Shown: in pieces, positions 9,316-16,730 of the stretch | How the letters are laid out: each line of letters begins with the position of its first letter | Numbering within the stretch: the first letter of the stretch is position 1 | NCBI RefSeq assembly: GCF_018069565.1 | Contig: NZ_JAGPNL010000001.1 | Coordinates: forward strand, 558,001 to 622,000 | From: Streptomyces tagetis | GTDB lineage: Bacteria; Actinomycetota; Actinomycetes; Streptomycetales; Streptomycetaceae | Reading direction: 5' to 3' | Length of the DNA: 64,000 nucleotides | Position numbers and translations under genes: made by a program | The notes under the pieces: generated by a model | Told to the model about the DNA's origin: nothing | Databases searched by the model: none | The model's input: the letters and a program-made list of their open reading frames with translations, nothing else

Positions 9316-9881
9316 GCCACTCCCCTTTCGCTGAGCAGGGCGTACACCGCGGCGGCGGATTCCCGGACGGTCTGGTCCTGCGACGCGATGCGCAGGTCGG
9401 GCGCGACGGGCTCCTCGTAGGGGTCGTCGACGCCGGTGAGCCCCGTCAGCTCGCCCGCGGCCTGCTTGGCGTACAGGCCCTTCACGTCCCGCACCGAGCA
9501 GACCTCGACGGGGGTGGCGACGTACACCTCCAGGTAGGCGGTGCCGTTCTCCTCGTGGCGCTTGCGGACGGCGTCCCGGCTGTCCGCGTACGGGGCGATC
9601 ACCGGGACCAGCGCCGTGACGCCGTTGCGGGCGAGCAGTTCGGCGACGAAGCCGATGCGCTGCACGTTGGTGTGCCGGTCCTCGCGGCCGAAGCCGAGGC
9701 CCGCGGAGAGGAACTCGCGGATCTCGTCGCCGTCGAGCACCTCGACGCGGCGGCCCTCCTCGCGCAGCCGGGCGGCCAGCTCGTACGCGATGGTGGTCTT
9801 GCCGGCGCTCGGCAGACCCGTGAGCCAGACGGTGGCTCCGGTCGTCACGTCAGTCTCCAGGATGTCGGGGGTGGTCGTCAT
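9312..9881 (-). CDS. cysC: Adenylylsulfate (APS) kinase
   Basis: A 189-residue P-loop kinase that phosphorylates APS to PAPS. Walker A GLPSAGKTT is at residues 22-30, with the family motifs LDGDEIREFLS, GFGREDRHTNVQRIG and VKGLYAKQ. Because CysH of this operon looks like an APS reductase, PAPS made here may serve sulfotransferases or a PAPS-using branch; that is inference. The ATG follows the cysH stop by two bases. Confidence 0.95.
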   Translation of the reverse strand: MTTTPDILETDVTTGATVWLTGLPSAGKTTIAYELAARLREEGRRVEVLDGDEIREFLSAGLGFGREDRHTNVQRIGFVAELLARNGVTALVPVIAPYADSRDAVRKRHEENGTAYLEVYVATPVEVCSVRDVKGLYAKQAAGELTGLTGVDDPYEEPVAPDLRIASQDQTVRESAAAVYALLSERGVA

Positions 9882-9883
9882 GG

Positions 9884-10594
9884 TCAGCCGTGCAGTCCGC
9901 ACTCGGTCTTGGAGCGGCCCGCCCAGCGGCCCGCGCGGGCGTCCTCGCCCTCCCGCACGCGCCGGGTGCAGGGCGCGCAGCCGACGGAGGCGTAGCCGTC
10001 CATCAGCAGCGGGTTGGTGAGGACCCCGTGCTCGGCGACGTAGGCGGCCACGTCCTCCTGTGACCACCGGGCGATGGGGGAGACCTTCACCTTGCGCCGG
10101 CGCGCGTCCCAGCCGACGACGGGCGTGCCCGCCCGGGTGGCGGACTCGTCGCGGCGCAGTCCGGTGGCCCAGGCGCGGTAGCCGGCGAGTCCGTCCTCCA
10201 GCGGGCGCACCTTGCGCAGCGCGCAGCACAGGTCGGGGTCGCGCTCGTAGAGCCGGGGGCCGTGCTCGGCGTCCTGCTCGGCGACGGTCCGCGCCGGCGT
10301 GAGGGTGAGGACGTTGACGTCCATCACGGCCTCCACCGCGTCCCGGGTGCCGATGGTCTCGGGGAAGTGGTAGCCGGTGTCGAGGAAGACCACGTCGACG
10401 CCGGGCAGCACCCGCGAGGCCAGATGGGCGACGACCGCGTCCTCCATCGAGGAGGTCACGCAGAAGCCGCGGCCGAAGGTCTCGGCGGCCCAGCGCAGGA
10501 TCTCCAGGGCGGGGGCGTCCTCCAGGTCACGGCCGGCGCGTGCGGCGAGGGCTGCCAGCTCCTCGGCCGGCGCCTCGTCCCGTAGGGCGGTCAT
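9884..10594 (-). CDS. cysH: Adenylylsulfate (APS) reductase, thioredoxin-dependent
   Basis: A 236-residue PAPS/APS reductase family protein that reduces activated sulfate to sulfite. It carries the Cys123-Cys124 pair and the C206-x2-C209 pair that bind a [4Fe-4S] cluster in APS-specific enzymes, and the catalytic Cys232 in the C-terminal KTECGLHG. The PP-loop-like SSMEDAV (48-54) and the LDTGYHFPET block are present. The iron-sulfur cysteines argue for APS rather than PAPS as substrate. Its ATG overlaps the preceding small gene (ATGA). Confidence 0.95.
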   Translation of the reverse strand: MTALRDEAPAEELAALAARAGRDLEDAPALEILRWAAETFGRGFCVTSSMEDAVVAHLASRVLPGVDVVFLDTGYHFPETIGTRDAVEAVMDVNVLTLTPARTVAEQDAEHGPRLYERDPDLCCALRKVRPLEDGLAGYRAWATGLRRDESATRAGTPVVGWDARRRKVKVSPIARWSQEDVAAYVAEHGVLTNPLLMDGYASVGCAPCTRRVREGEDARAGRWAGRSKTECGLHG

Positions 10595-10770
10595 ATCGGT
10601 TCGCCTCCCAGGGAGTCGGGGGCCGCGCCCCGGGCGAGCAGGCCCAGGAACCGGAGCTGGAAGGCGCGGTTGCAGGCGGCGCACTCCCAGGCACCGTGGC
10701 CCTGTTCGTTCGGGCGCAGGTCCTCGTCGCCGCAGTACGGGCAGTGGAAGGGGGCGGCGCGCTCGCTCAC
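10591..10770 (-). CDS. Small four-cysteine (zinc-ribbon or rubredoxin-like) protein of the sulfite reductase operon
   Basis: A 59-residue protein with CPYC at residues 10-13 and CAAC at 30-33, a spacing able to hold zinc or a single iron. The GTG start overlaps the sulfite reductase stop (GTGA), and the stop overlaps the cysH ATG (ATGA), so it is translated in register with both enzymes. The function is unknown. Its fixed position between two enzymes that need electrons makes an assembly or electron-transfer role imaginable, but a zinc ribbon is equally possible. Confidence 0.85.
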   Translation of the reverse strand: MSERAAPFHCPYCGDEDLRPNEQGHGAWECAACNRAFQLRFLGLLARGAAPDSLGGEPI

Positions 10771-12464
10771 GACAGGGCCTCTTCGGAGGCGCGGGCCGCC
10801 CAGGTGGCGAAGCGTTCGCCGTCCTCGCGTTCGGCCTGGTAGCGCTTGAGGACGCGCTCGATGTAGTCGGGCAGTCCGGCGGCGGTCACCTTGAGTCCGC
10901 GCACCTTGCGGCCGAAGCCCGGGTCCAGGCCGAGGGCGCCGCCCAGGTGCACCTGGTAGCCCTCGACCTGCTTGCCGTCGTCGTCGAGGACGAGCTGTCC
11001 CTTCAGGCCGATGTCGGCGACCTGGATGCGGGCGCAGGCGTTGGGGCAGCCGTTGAGGTTGATGGTGATCGGCTCGTCGAAGTCCGGGATGCGGCGCTCC
11101 AGTTCGTCGATGAGCGAGGAGCCGCGCGCCTTGGTCTCGACGATGGCAAGCTTGCAGAACTCGATGCCGGTGCAGGCCATGGTGCCGCGCCGGAAGGAGG
11201 ACGGCCGGGCGGTGAGGTCGAGCGCCTCCAGGGACTCCACCAGGGAGTCGACCTGGGCCTCCTCGACGTCCAGGATGATCATCTTCTGTTCGACGGTGGT
11301 CCGGACCCGGCCCGAGCCGTGCGCCTCGGCGAGGTCGGCGAGCTTGGTCAGGGTGGCGCCGTCGACCCGGCCGACGCGCGGGGCGAAGCCGACGTAGAAG
11401 CGGCCGTCCCGCTGCCGGTGCACGCCGATGTGGTCGCGCCAGCGGGCGGCGGGCTCGGCGGGCGCGGGCCCGTCGGCCAGCGCGCGGCCGAGGTACTCCT
11501 CCTCCAGGACGCGGCGGAACTTCTCCGCGCCCCAGTCGGCGACCAGGAACTTGAGCCGGGCGCGGTTGCGCAGCCGCCGGTAGCCGTGGTCGCGGAAGAT
11601 CGACAGGACGCCCTCGTAGACGTCGGGCACGTCGTCCAGCGGCACCCAGGCGCCGAGGCGGACGCCCAGCTTGGGGTTGGTGGACAGACCGCCGCCGACC
11701 CAAAGGTCGAAGCCCGGCCCGTGCTCGGGGTGGTGGACGCCGACGAAGGCCACGTCGTTGATCTCGTGGACCACGTCGAGCACCGGGGAGCCGGAGATGG
11801 CGGTCTTGAACTTGCGCGGCAGGTTGGAGTACGCCGGGTTGCCGAGGACGCGGCGCTTCATCTCCTCCAGCGCGGGCGTGGCGTCGATGATCTCGTCCTC
11901 GGCGATGCCCGCGACCGGGGAGCCGATCATCACGCGGGGGGTGTCGCCGCAGGCGGTGACGGTGGAGAGGCCGACGCCCTCCAGGCGGTTCCAGATCTCG
12001 GGCACGTCCTCGATCCGGATCCAGTGGTACTGCACGTTCTGCCGGTCGGTGATGTCGGCGGTGCCGCGCGCGAACTCCTGCGAGATCTCGCCGACGACCC
12101 GGAGCTGACGGGTGGTCAGCGCGCCGCCGTCGACGCGGACGCGGAGCATGAAGTAGCGGTCGTCCAGCTCCTCCGGGGCGAGGATGGCCGTCTTTCCGCC
12201 GTCGATGCCCTGCTTGCGCTGGGTGTACAGACCCCACCAGCGCATCCGTCCGCGCAGGTCGTTGGGGTCGATGGAGTCGAAACCCTGCTGGGAGTAGATC
12301 GTCTCAATACGTGTCCGTACGTTGAGACCGTCGTCATCCTTCTTGAACTGCTCGTTGCCGTTGAGCGGAGTGAAGTGACCGGCGGCCCACTGACCCTCAC
12401 CGCGGTGACGGCTCACCTTGCGGCGCGGAGTCGGGGCAGCGGGTTGCGGCGGCGTGGCGGTCAT
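10767..12464 (-). CDS. sir: Ferredoxin-dependent assimilatory sulfite reductase
   Basis: A 565-residue sirohaem/[4Fe-4S] reductase of the NirA/SirA type that reduces sulfite to sulfide with six electrons. Two ferredoxin-like half repeats precede sirohaem-binding domains. The cluster cysteines are in ACTGIEFCKLA and NGCPNACA near residues 427-475. RNVQ-type residues (TDRQNVQYHW) fit a sulfite/nitrite reductase active site. The operon (cysHCDN, chelatase) points to sulfite rather than nitrite. It is the first large gene of the operon, preceded by a putative leader peptide 137 bases upstream; GAAGGA lies before the ATG. Confidence 0.93.
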   Translation of the reverse strand: MTATPPQPAAPTPRRKVSRHRGEGQWAAGHFTPLNGNEQFKKDDDGLNVRTRIETIYSQQGFDSIDPNDLRGRMRWWGLYTQRKQGIDGGKTAILAPEELDDRYFMLRVRVDGGALTTRQLRVVGEISQEFARGTADITDRQNVQYHWIRIEDVPEIWNRLEGVGLSTVTACGDTPRVMIGSPVAGIAEDEIIDATPALEEMKRRVLGNPAYSNLPRKFKTAISGSPVLDVVHEINDVAFVGVHHPEHGPGFDLWVGGGLSTNPKLGVRLGAWVPLDDVPDVYEGVLSIFRDHGYRRLRNRARLKFLVADWGAEKFRRVLEEEYLGRALADGPAPAEPAARWRDHIGVHRQRDGRFYVGFAPRVGRVDGATLTKLADLAEAHGSGRVRTTVEQKMIILDVEEAQVDSLVESLEALDLTARPSSFRRGTMACTGIEFCKLAIVETKARGSSLIDELERRIPDFDEPITINLNGCPNACARIQVADIGLKGQLVLDDDGKQVEGYQVHLGGALGLDPGFGRKVRGLKVTAAGLPDYIERVLKRYQAEREDGERFATWAARASEEALS

Positions 12465-12601
12465 GGAGGACACGTCCTTCAAGGCAGGCGAAAACGGCTC
12501 TGACCAGCGCGCGCGGGCACACATGGCGGTGCGGGGGCGTGCGCGTCGGTGCGCGGGAACGAGGCGAGAAGCGGGGAAACCGGGAGTGCTGGAGAGTGCT
12601 C

Positions 12602-12685
12602 TCAGCGGACCGGACAGATGGCGCTGGACATGCGGCCGAGGTCGACGTGGCGTCGACTCACCAAGGCAATTCCAGTTCCAGACAT
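12602..12685 (-). CDS. Putative leader peptide upstream of sulfite reductase
   Basis: A 27-codon open frame, beginning MSGTGIALVSRRHVDLGRM and ending in SSAICPVR. It matches a conserved actinobacterial peptide type annotated as 'putative leader peptide', known in front of sulfur and cysteine metabolism genes (from memory). The single Cys codon lies four codons from the stop, which suits attenuation or translation-coupled sensing of cysteine. There is no Shine-Dalgarno before the ATG; an internal GTG would give a 19-residue form. It lies 137 bases upstream of the sulfite reductase ATG on the same strand. Confidence 0.8.
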   Translation of the reverse strand: MSGTGIALVSRRHVDLGRMSSAICPVR

Positions 12686-12707
12686 GGCGGAAGCGTGGCA
12701 TGGCACT

Positions 12708-12722
12708 CTGGACACAGTCCAG
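12708..12722. promoter_or_regulatory. Palindrome upstream of the sulfur operon leader
   Basis: A perfect inverted repeat CTGGAC-ACA-GTCCAG, 23 bases before the leader-peptide ATG at 12685. It is well placed to be an operator at the operon promoter. The binding protein is unknown. Confidence 0.4.
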
Positions 12723-12744
12723 CTTCATCCATGATGCGGACACT

Positions 12745-12767
12745 CATGTCTCGTACGGTGAGACATG
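12745..12767. promoter_or_regulatory. Second palindrome upstream of the sulfur operon
   Basis: CATGTCTC and GAGACATG form perfect 8-bp arms around a 7-base spacer, and further partly matched pairs (ACAC with GTGT) extend it to about 31 bp. It could be an operator or an RNA hairpin. It lies between the sulfur operon and the downstream end of the acetyltransferase gene. Confidence 0.4.
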
Positions 12768-12836
12768 GGTGTCGTGGCTCACAGGGCGGGGGAGCCTTCC
12801 CGGGGACCGTCTCCCACGGCCCCGGGGAGGTGCGGA

Positions 12837-13409
12837 TCAGGCGGCGAAGGCGCCGGGCCAGGGACCGGGAGTGGCCACCTCGGGCTCCTCCTCGACCTTC
12901 GTGTCGAAGAGCCGGAAGCCGCGCCGCTGGTAGTTGGCCATGGCGTGCTCGCCGTCCTTGCTGCACGTGTGCAGCCACACCCGCTTGGTCGGGGGCAGCT
13001 CCGGCCGGCGCTCGCCCAGGTCCCAGGCGCGGGCGGTGCCGTACGCCAGCAGGTGGCCGCCGATGCGCCGGCCCCGGAAGGCCGGGATCAGGCCGAAGTA
13101 CTCGATCTCCACGACCCCGTCGTCCCCGGCCGCCAGCTCGACGTACCCGGCCGGCGTCCCCCGGTCGTAGGCGACCCAGGTCTCCACGCCGGGCCGCTCC
13201 AGGTGCTCCCGCCAGCGCGCGTAGCTCCAGCCCAGCCGGTCGGTCCAGCGGATGTCGGCGCCGACGGAGGCGTACAGGAAGCGGCTGAACTCGGGGGAGG
13301 GCACCTCGGAGCGGACGACGCGGACGTCGCCCTCCGGGGCGGCGGCGGGCAGCAGGTCGGTCGGCGCGGTCTGCTCCAGGGACCAAGTGGTCACGGCGAT
13401 GTGGCTCAT
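12837..13409 (-). CDS. GNAT family acetyltransferase
   Basis: A 190-residue protein with a GNAT fold: acetyl-CoA pyrophosphate-binding motif FRGRRIGGHLL, preceded by VVEIEYFGLIPAFRG, and a C-terminal NYQRRGFRLFD block. The substrate is unknown. The ATG at 13409 gives a start with the conserved AVTTWSLEQ opening. It lies just upstream of the sulfur operon on the same strand but is separated from it by about 150 bases with two palindromes, so it is likely a separate transcript. Confidence 0.85.
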   Translation of the reverse strand: MSHIAVTTWSLEQTAPTDLLPAAAPEGDVRVVRSEVPSPEFSRFLYASVGADIRWTDRLGWSYARWREHLERPGVETWVAYDRGTPAGYVELAAGDDGVVEIEYFGLIPAFRGRRIGGHLLAYGTARAWDLGERRPELPPTKRVWLHTCSKDGEHAMANYQRRGFRLFDTKVEEEPEVATPGPWPGAFAA

Positions 13410-13522
13410 GCCGGTCAGAAAACCATCCGGCGGGGAGATCTGTCGATCCGCCCCCGGCCCCGCGCCCGTCTGGCCCCGGCCCCGGCCCCGTCCGGCCCCG
13501 GCCCCGTCCGCCGCGGGCCCGG

Positions 13523-14830
13523 TCAGTCGAGGGCCTTCTCCACCGCGGCCAGCGGCAGGGCGAAGAGCACCCGGCCCGTCTGGGACCAGACCTCGCCGGT
13601 CTCGGCCCAGTAGGACAGGGAGCCCGGCAGCGCGCTCCAGCACTGGTGCGAGCGGTCGGCCCCGCAGGTGGTGGCACGGGAGCCCTTCGCGTCCTGGCGC
13701 CACAGGGTGCCGCGCCCCTCCGTGCCGGTCGCGGCGCGGCCCAGGTACCAGCGCGAGCGGTCGGCGCCGGTCGGCCGGTACGACAGCACGCCGCCGACCT
13801 CCACCGCCTCGGTCTCGTACGCCTCCCGCGCGTCCACGTGCCCGGCGCGGTCGGCGGCGGGCAGTCCGGAGCGGTCCGGTTCGGTGCTGAGGGCGTAGCG
13901 CCACAGGCGGGTGGGGCGGCCCTCGTCGGCGGTGACCCACTCCCCGGCGACCAGGCTGCTGGGGAAGGTGCCCCGGTCCAGCGAGAGCACCTCGGGCCGG
14001 GCGGCGCCGGGTACCTCCGGGAGCCGGTAGGCGGCGACGGCCGGCAGCACGTACCGGCAGCCGTGGGCCGCCCAGCCGCCGGGCACCCGGCCGACGGCGT
14101 CGGTGTCGGTGGTGGCGCGCTGGACGCGGTCCACGTCGTACACGTAGAGCGCGTTGCGGTCCCCGGCGCCGGTGGTGACCAGCAGCTTGTCCTGGTACCA
14201 GACCATGCCGGTGACGGGGGAGTCGAGACCGCGGTAGTCGTCGCCGCCGTCGACGGGGACGGTGAGCAGCGCGGAGGTGTAGCTCAGGTGCTCCGGGTCG
14301 TCGGCGTCGACGAAGGAGACCCGGGCGAGCCCGGCGCCCGGCGTGTCGTCCTCGCGGCTCCAGGCGGAGAGGATGACCCGGCGCGAGCCCCAGCGGCCGT
14401 CGTCGTCGGCGTCCCCGGAGGTGGTGACCGCGCCGGCCTGCCACCCCCGCGTCTCGCCCTCGTCCCAGCAGTACGCGCGGGTGGCGGCGGGGGCGACCGG
14501 CAGCGCCTGGCGCTCGTCGTCGGTGCAGTCGGCCGCCTCGCGCAGCGGCCGGTCGGCGGTGTCGAGGACCGTGCCGACGCCCACCGGCTCGCCCATCGCC
14601 GAGGAGAGCCGGTCCAGCCAGGGCTGGGGCACCCGGTGCTCCGTCAGCCGGAGTTCGTCGCTGCGGGCGGACACGGCGAGGGGTCTGAGGGCGCCCGGGT
14701 CCTCGGCGACGCTCGCCTGCGAGACGCTGATCAGCGTGGCCGCCGCGGTCAGCCCCAGGGCCGCGCCGGTCAGGGCGGCACGCAGCGCCCTGCCCCGTCT
14801 GCGTCTGCGGTGTCTGCCCCGCTGCCTCAT
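13523..14830 (-). CDS. Secreted or membrane-anchored protein of unknown function
   Basis: A 435-residue protein with a very basic N-terminus (arginine run), a hydrophobic stretch near residues 17-35 and an export-like junction, then a globular part without a family I recognise. Several Tyr/Trp/Gly-rich segments (for example GMVWYQDKLLVTTGAGDRNALY) look like beta-propeller blades, and six or more Cys may form disulfides outside the cell. GGAGG lies before the ATG at 14830. The neighbours give no clue to function. Confidence 0.75.
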   Translation of the reverse strand: MRQRGRHRRRRRGRALRAALTGAALGLTAAATLISVSQASVAEDPGALRPLAVSARSDELRLTEHRVPQPWLDRLSSAMGEPVGVGTVLDTADRPLREAADCTDDERQALPVAPAATRAYCWDEGETRGWQAGAVTTSGDADDDGRWGSRRVILSAWSREDDTPGAGLARVSFVDADDPEHLSYTSALLTVPVDGGDDYRGLDSPVTGMVWYQDKLLVTTGAGDRNALYVYDVDRVQRATTDTDAVGRVPGGWAAHGCRYVLPAVAAYRLPEVPGAARPEVLSLDRGTFPSSLVAGEWVTADEGRPTRLWRYALSTEPDRSGLPAADRAGHVDAREAYETEAVEVGGVLSYRPTGADRSRWYLGRAATGTEGRGTLWRQDAKGSRATTCGADRSHQCWSALPGSLSYWAETGEVWSQTGRVLFALPLAAVEKALD

Positions 14831-15143
14831 CGAAGAACCTCCACAGGCGACGGACCAACTGCGCTCGGCCTTCCCCGCGTTGGCCGAGGAGCGGCCGAGG
14901 CGGTCCGGTGAGGATGCTACGGCAGTGACACCCGCCCGGGGACCCGGACGCCTCAATTACCTCCGAACGGCTCTGGGCGCTCCCGGGGGCGCGGGCGGGC
15001 AGAGCCCCCGCGACCTGCGGATACGGCTCCTCCACCCCGCCCGGTCACGGTTTCGCGGCCGGTGTCCACGGGCGTGGCCCCGGTGGTCCGTCCGGTCACG
15101 GAGCGTCACGACGGCGTCGCGGTGGTCCCGTGGGGGGCGCCGC
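14831..15143. other. Gene-free interval, 313 bases
   Basis: It holds the promoter side of the secreted protein gene and the 3' end of the GAF regulator gene. I see no convincing small gene, RNA or strong terminator hairpin in it. Confidence 0.5.
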
Positions 15144-16433
15144 TCACGGCGGTGCCGGGGCCCCGCGCAGGCGGGATATGGCCGGCGCGGTGGAGTGGGG
15201 GAGGAGGCCGCGCGGATCGGCCGGCAGGAGCGTCTCGACCTCCGCCTCATCGCAGAAACGATACGGCCGGTGGAGGAGGTACGCCCCGAGATAGCGCCGC
15301 ACCCGCGACATCTCGGCCCGTGCCGTCACCGTCCGGGCCGGATCGCCGAACAGGTCCTCCGCCAGCTCCGCCGCGCTGCGCCCACCCCGGTGGACCGCGA
15401 GCAGGTACAGCAACTCCGCGTGGCGTGGGCTCAGTTCCCGCTCCCAGGTGCCCGCGCCGCCCAGCACCCGGACCGACCAGCGGCGCGGCTGCGCGAGGTC
15501 CAGCACGATCCGGGTGACCGCCGGCCCGACCGGCTCCTCGACCGCGCGGACGAGCCACCCCTCGTCCAGCGGCTCCACCACGCACGCCCCGAGCGCCGGC
15601 AGCCACCGAGGCCCCGAACCCGCGTACTTGGGCAGCAGCACCCGCTCCGTGAAGGGCATCCCCGTCACCGCGGCCGTCCACCCGTCCCGGTCGGCCACCA
15701 GCGCCCGGCCGCCGATGCGGGCCAGCACCGGCGCCGCCACCGCCCGCAGCCGTTCCAGGGACCGCAGGTGCAGCTCCCGCAGGCGGGCCTCGGCGAGCCC
15801 CGCCACCGAGGTGACCCAGGCGAGCGTCGCCGGGTGCATCGTCTCCAGCGGCCCGCTCACGTCGACCACGCCGAGCAGCGCGCCGTTGCGCGGATCGCTG
15901 ATCGGCGCCCCGGCGCAGGTCCAGGCGGTGTGCGACCGCACGAAGTGCTCGGCGGCGAAGACCTGGACCGGCCGCCGGGTGACCGCGGGGGTGCCCACCC
16001 CGTTGGTGCCGACCGTCTCCTCCCGCCAGTCCGCGCCCAGTTCGAAGCCGAGCCCGTCGGCCTTGCGCAGCACCGGCGGGCTGCCCTCCCGCCACAGCAC
16101 CCGGCCGTCCGCGTCGGCGACCACCATGATGTGGTGGGCGACGTCCGCGACCGACAACAGCCCCTCGCGCAGCACCGGCAGCACGTGCCGCAGCGGCGAG
16201 GCCGACCGGCGGCGCTCCACCTCCTCCCGCGAGAGCAGCCCCGAGCGGACGTCGCGGTCCGGGTCGACCCCGCCGCGCAGCATCCGCTCCCAGGACTGCT
16301 CGATCACCGGCCGCGGCGCCATCGGGGCGGGCCGGCCGGCGAGTCTGGCCGAGCGGACCTCGCTGAGCATCCGCGCGGCGCGCTGCGCGTCGGCTGCGGC
16401 GAACTGCGTCACGTCCATCGGCGACAGCGCCAC
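15144..16433 (-). CDS. GAF-domain transcriptional regulator
   Basis: A 429-residue protein resembling the sensory half of AcoR-type regulators. An N-terminal part (SWERMLRGGVDPD) is followed by a GAF-like domain around residues 65-225 (DADGRVLWREGS, LGADWREETVGTNGVGT, DVSGPLETMHPATLAWV). The C-terminal part (SPRHAELLYLLAVHRGGRSAAELAEDLFGD) looks like a winged helix. It lacks the AAA+ and Fis domains of sigma54 activators, as usual for Streptomyces. I chose the GTG at 16433, ten bases after AGGAGG, rather than the ATG at 16419. Such proteins often regulate alcohol or aldehyde oxidation; the target here is unknown. Confidence 0.8.
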   Translation of the reverse strand: MALSPMDVTQFAAADAQRAARMLSEVRSARLAGRPAPMAPRPVIEQSWERMLRGGVDPDRDVRSGLLSREEVERRRSASPLRHVLPVLREGLLSVADVAHHIMVVADADGRVLWREGSPPVLRKADGLGFELGADWREETVGTNGVGTPAVTRRPVQVFAAEHFVRSHTAWTCAGAPISDPRNGALLGVVDVSGPLETMHPATLAWVTSVAGLAEARLRELHLRSLERLRAVAAPVLARIGGRALVADRDGWTAAVTGMPFTERVLLPKYAGSGPRWLPALGACVVEPLDEGWLVRAVEEPVGPAVTRIVLDLAQPRRWSVRVLGGAGTWERELSPRHAELLYLLAVHRGGRSAAELAEDLFGDPARTVTARAEMSRVRRYLGAYLLHRPYRFCDEAEVETLLPADPRGLLPHSTAPAISRLRGAPAPP

Positions 16434-16730
16434 GGGTCCTCGTCCTCCTGGTGAAGCGGGCGGGCGCGGGCGTCCGCGCGGCCGGCCGGCCGCGGGACCG
16501 TGCCCGTCCCGGGGGGTTCGTCTGATGGTGGCCGGTTGCCCCTGCGGGGCGGACACACTCCGCGTCCGGGCGGCAGCGGATTGCAACCCCTTGCAACCCT
16601 GGTGGACGGCGGTGCGGTGTCCGAAACTTGAGCGGCGCCGTCCTGAACGGCGCACACGGGCCCGACCAGGCCCGGGGCGCGGGGGTGGTGCCGTGTCGGC
16701 GCAGCACCACCCCCGTACCGCAGTTCCGGA

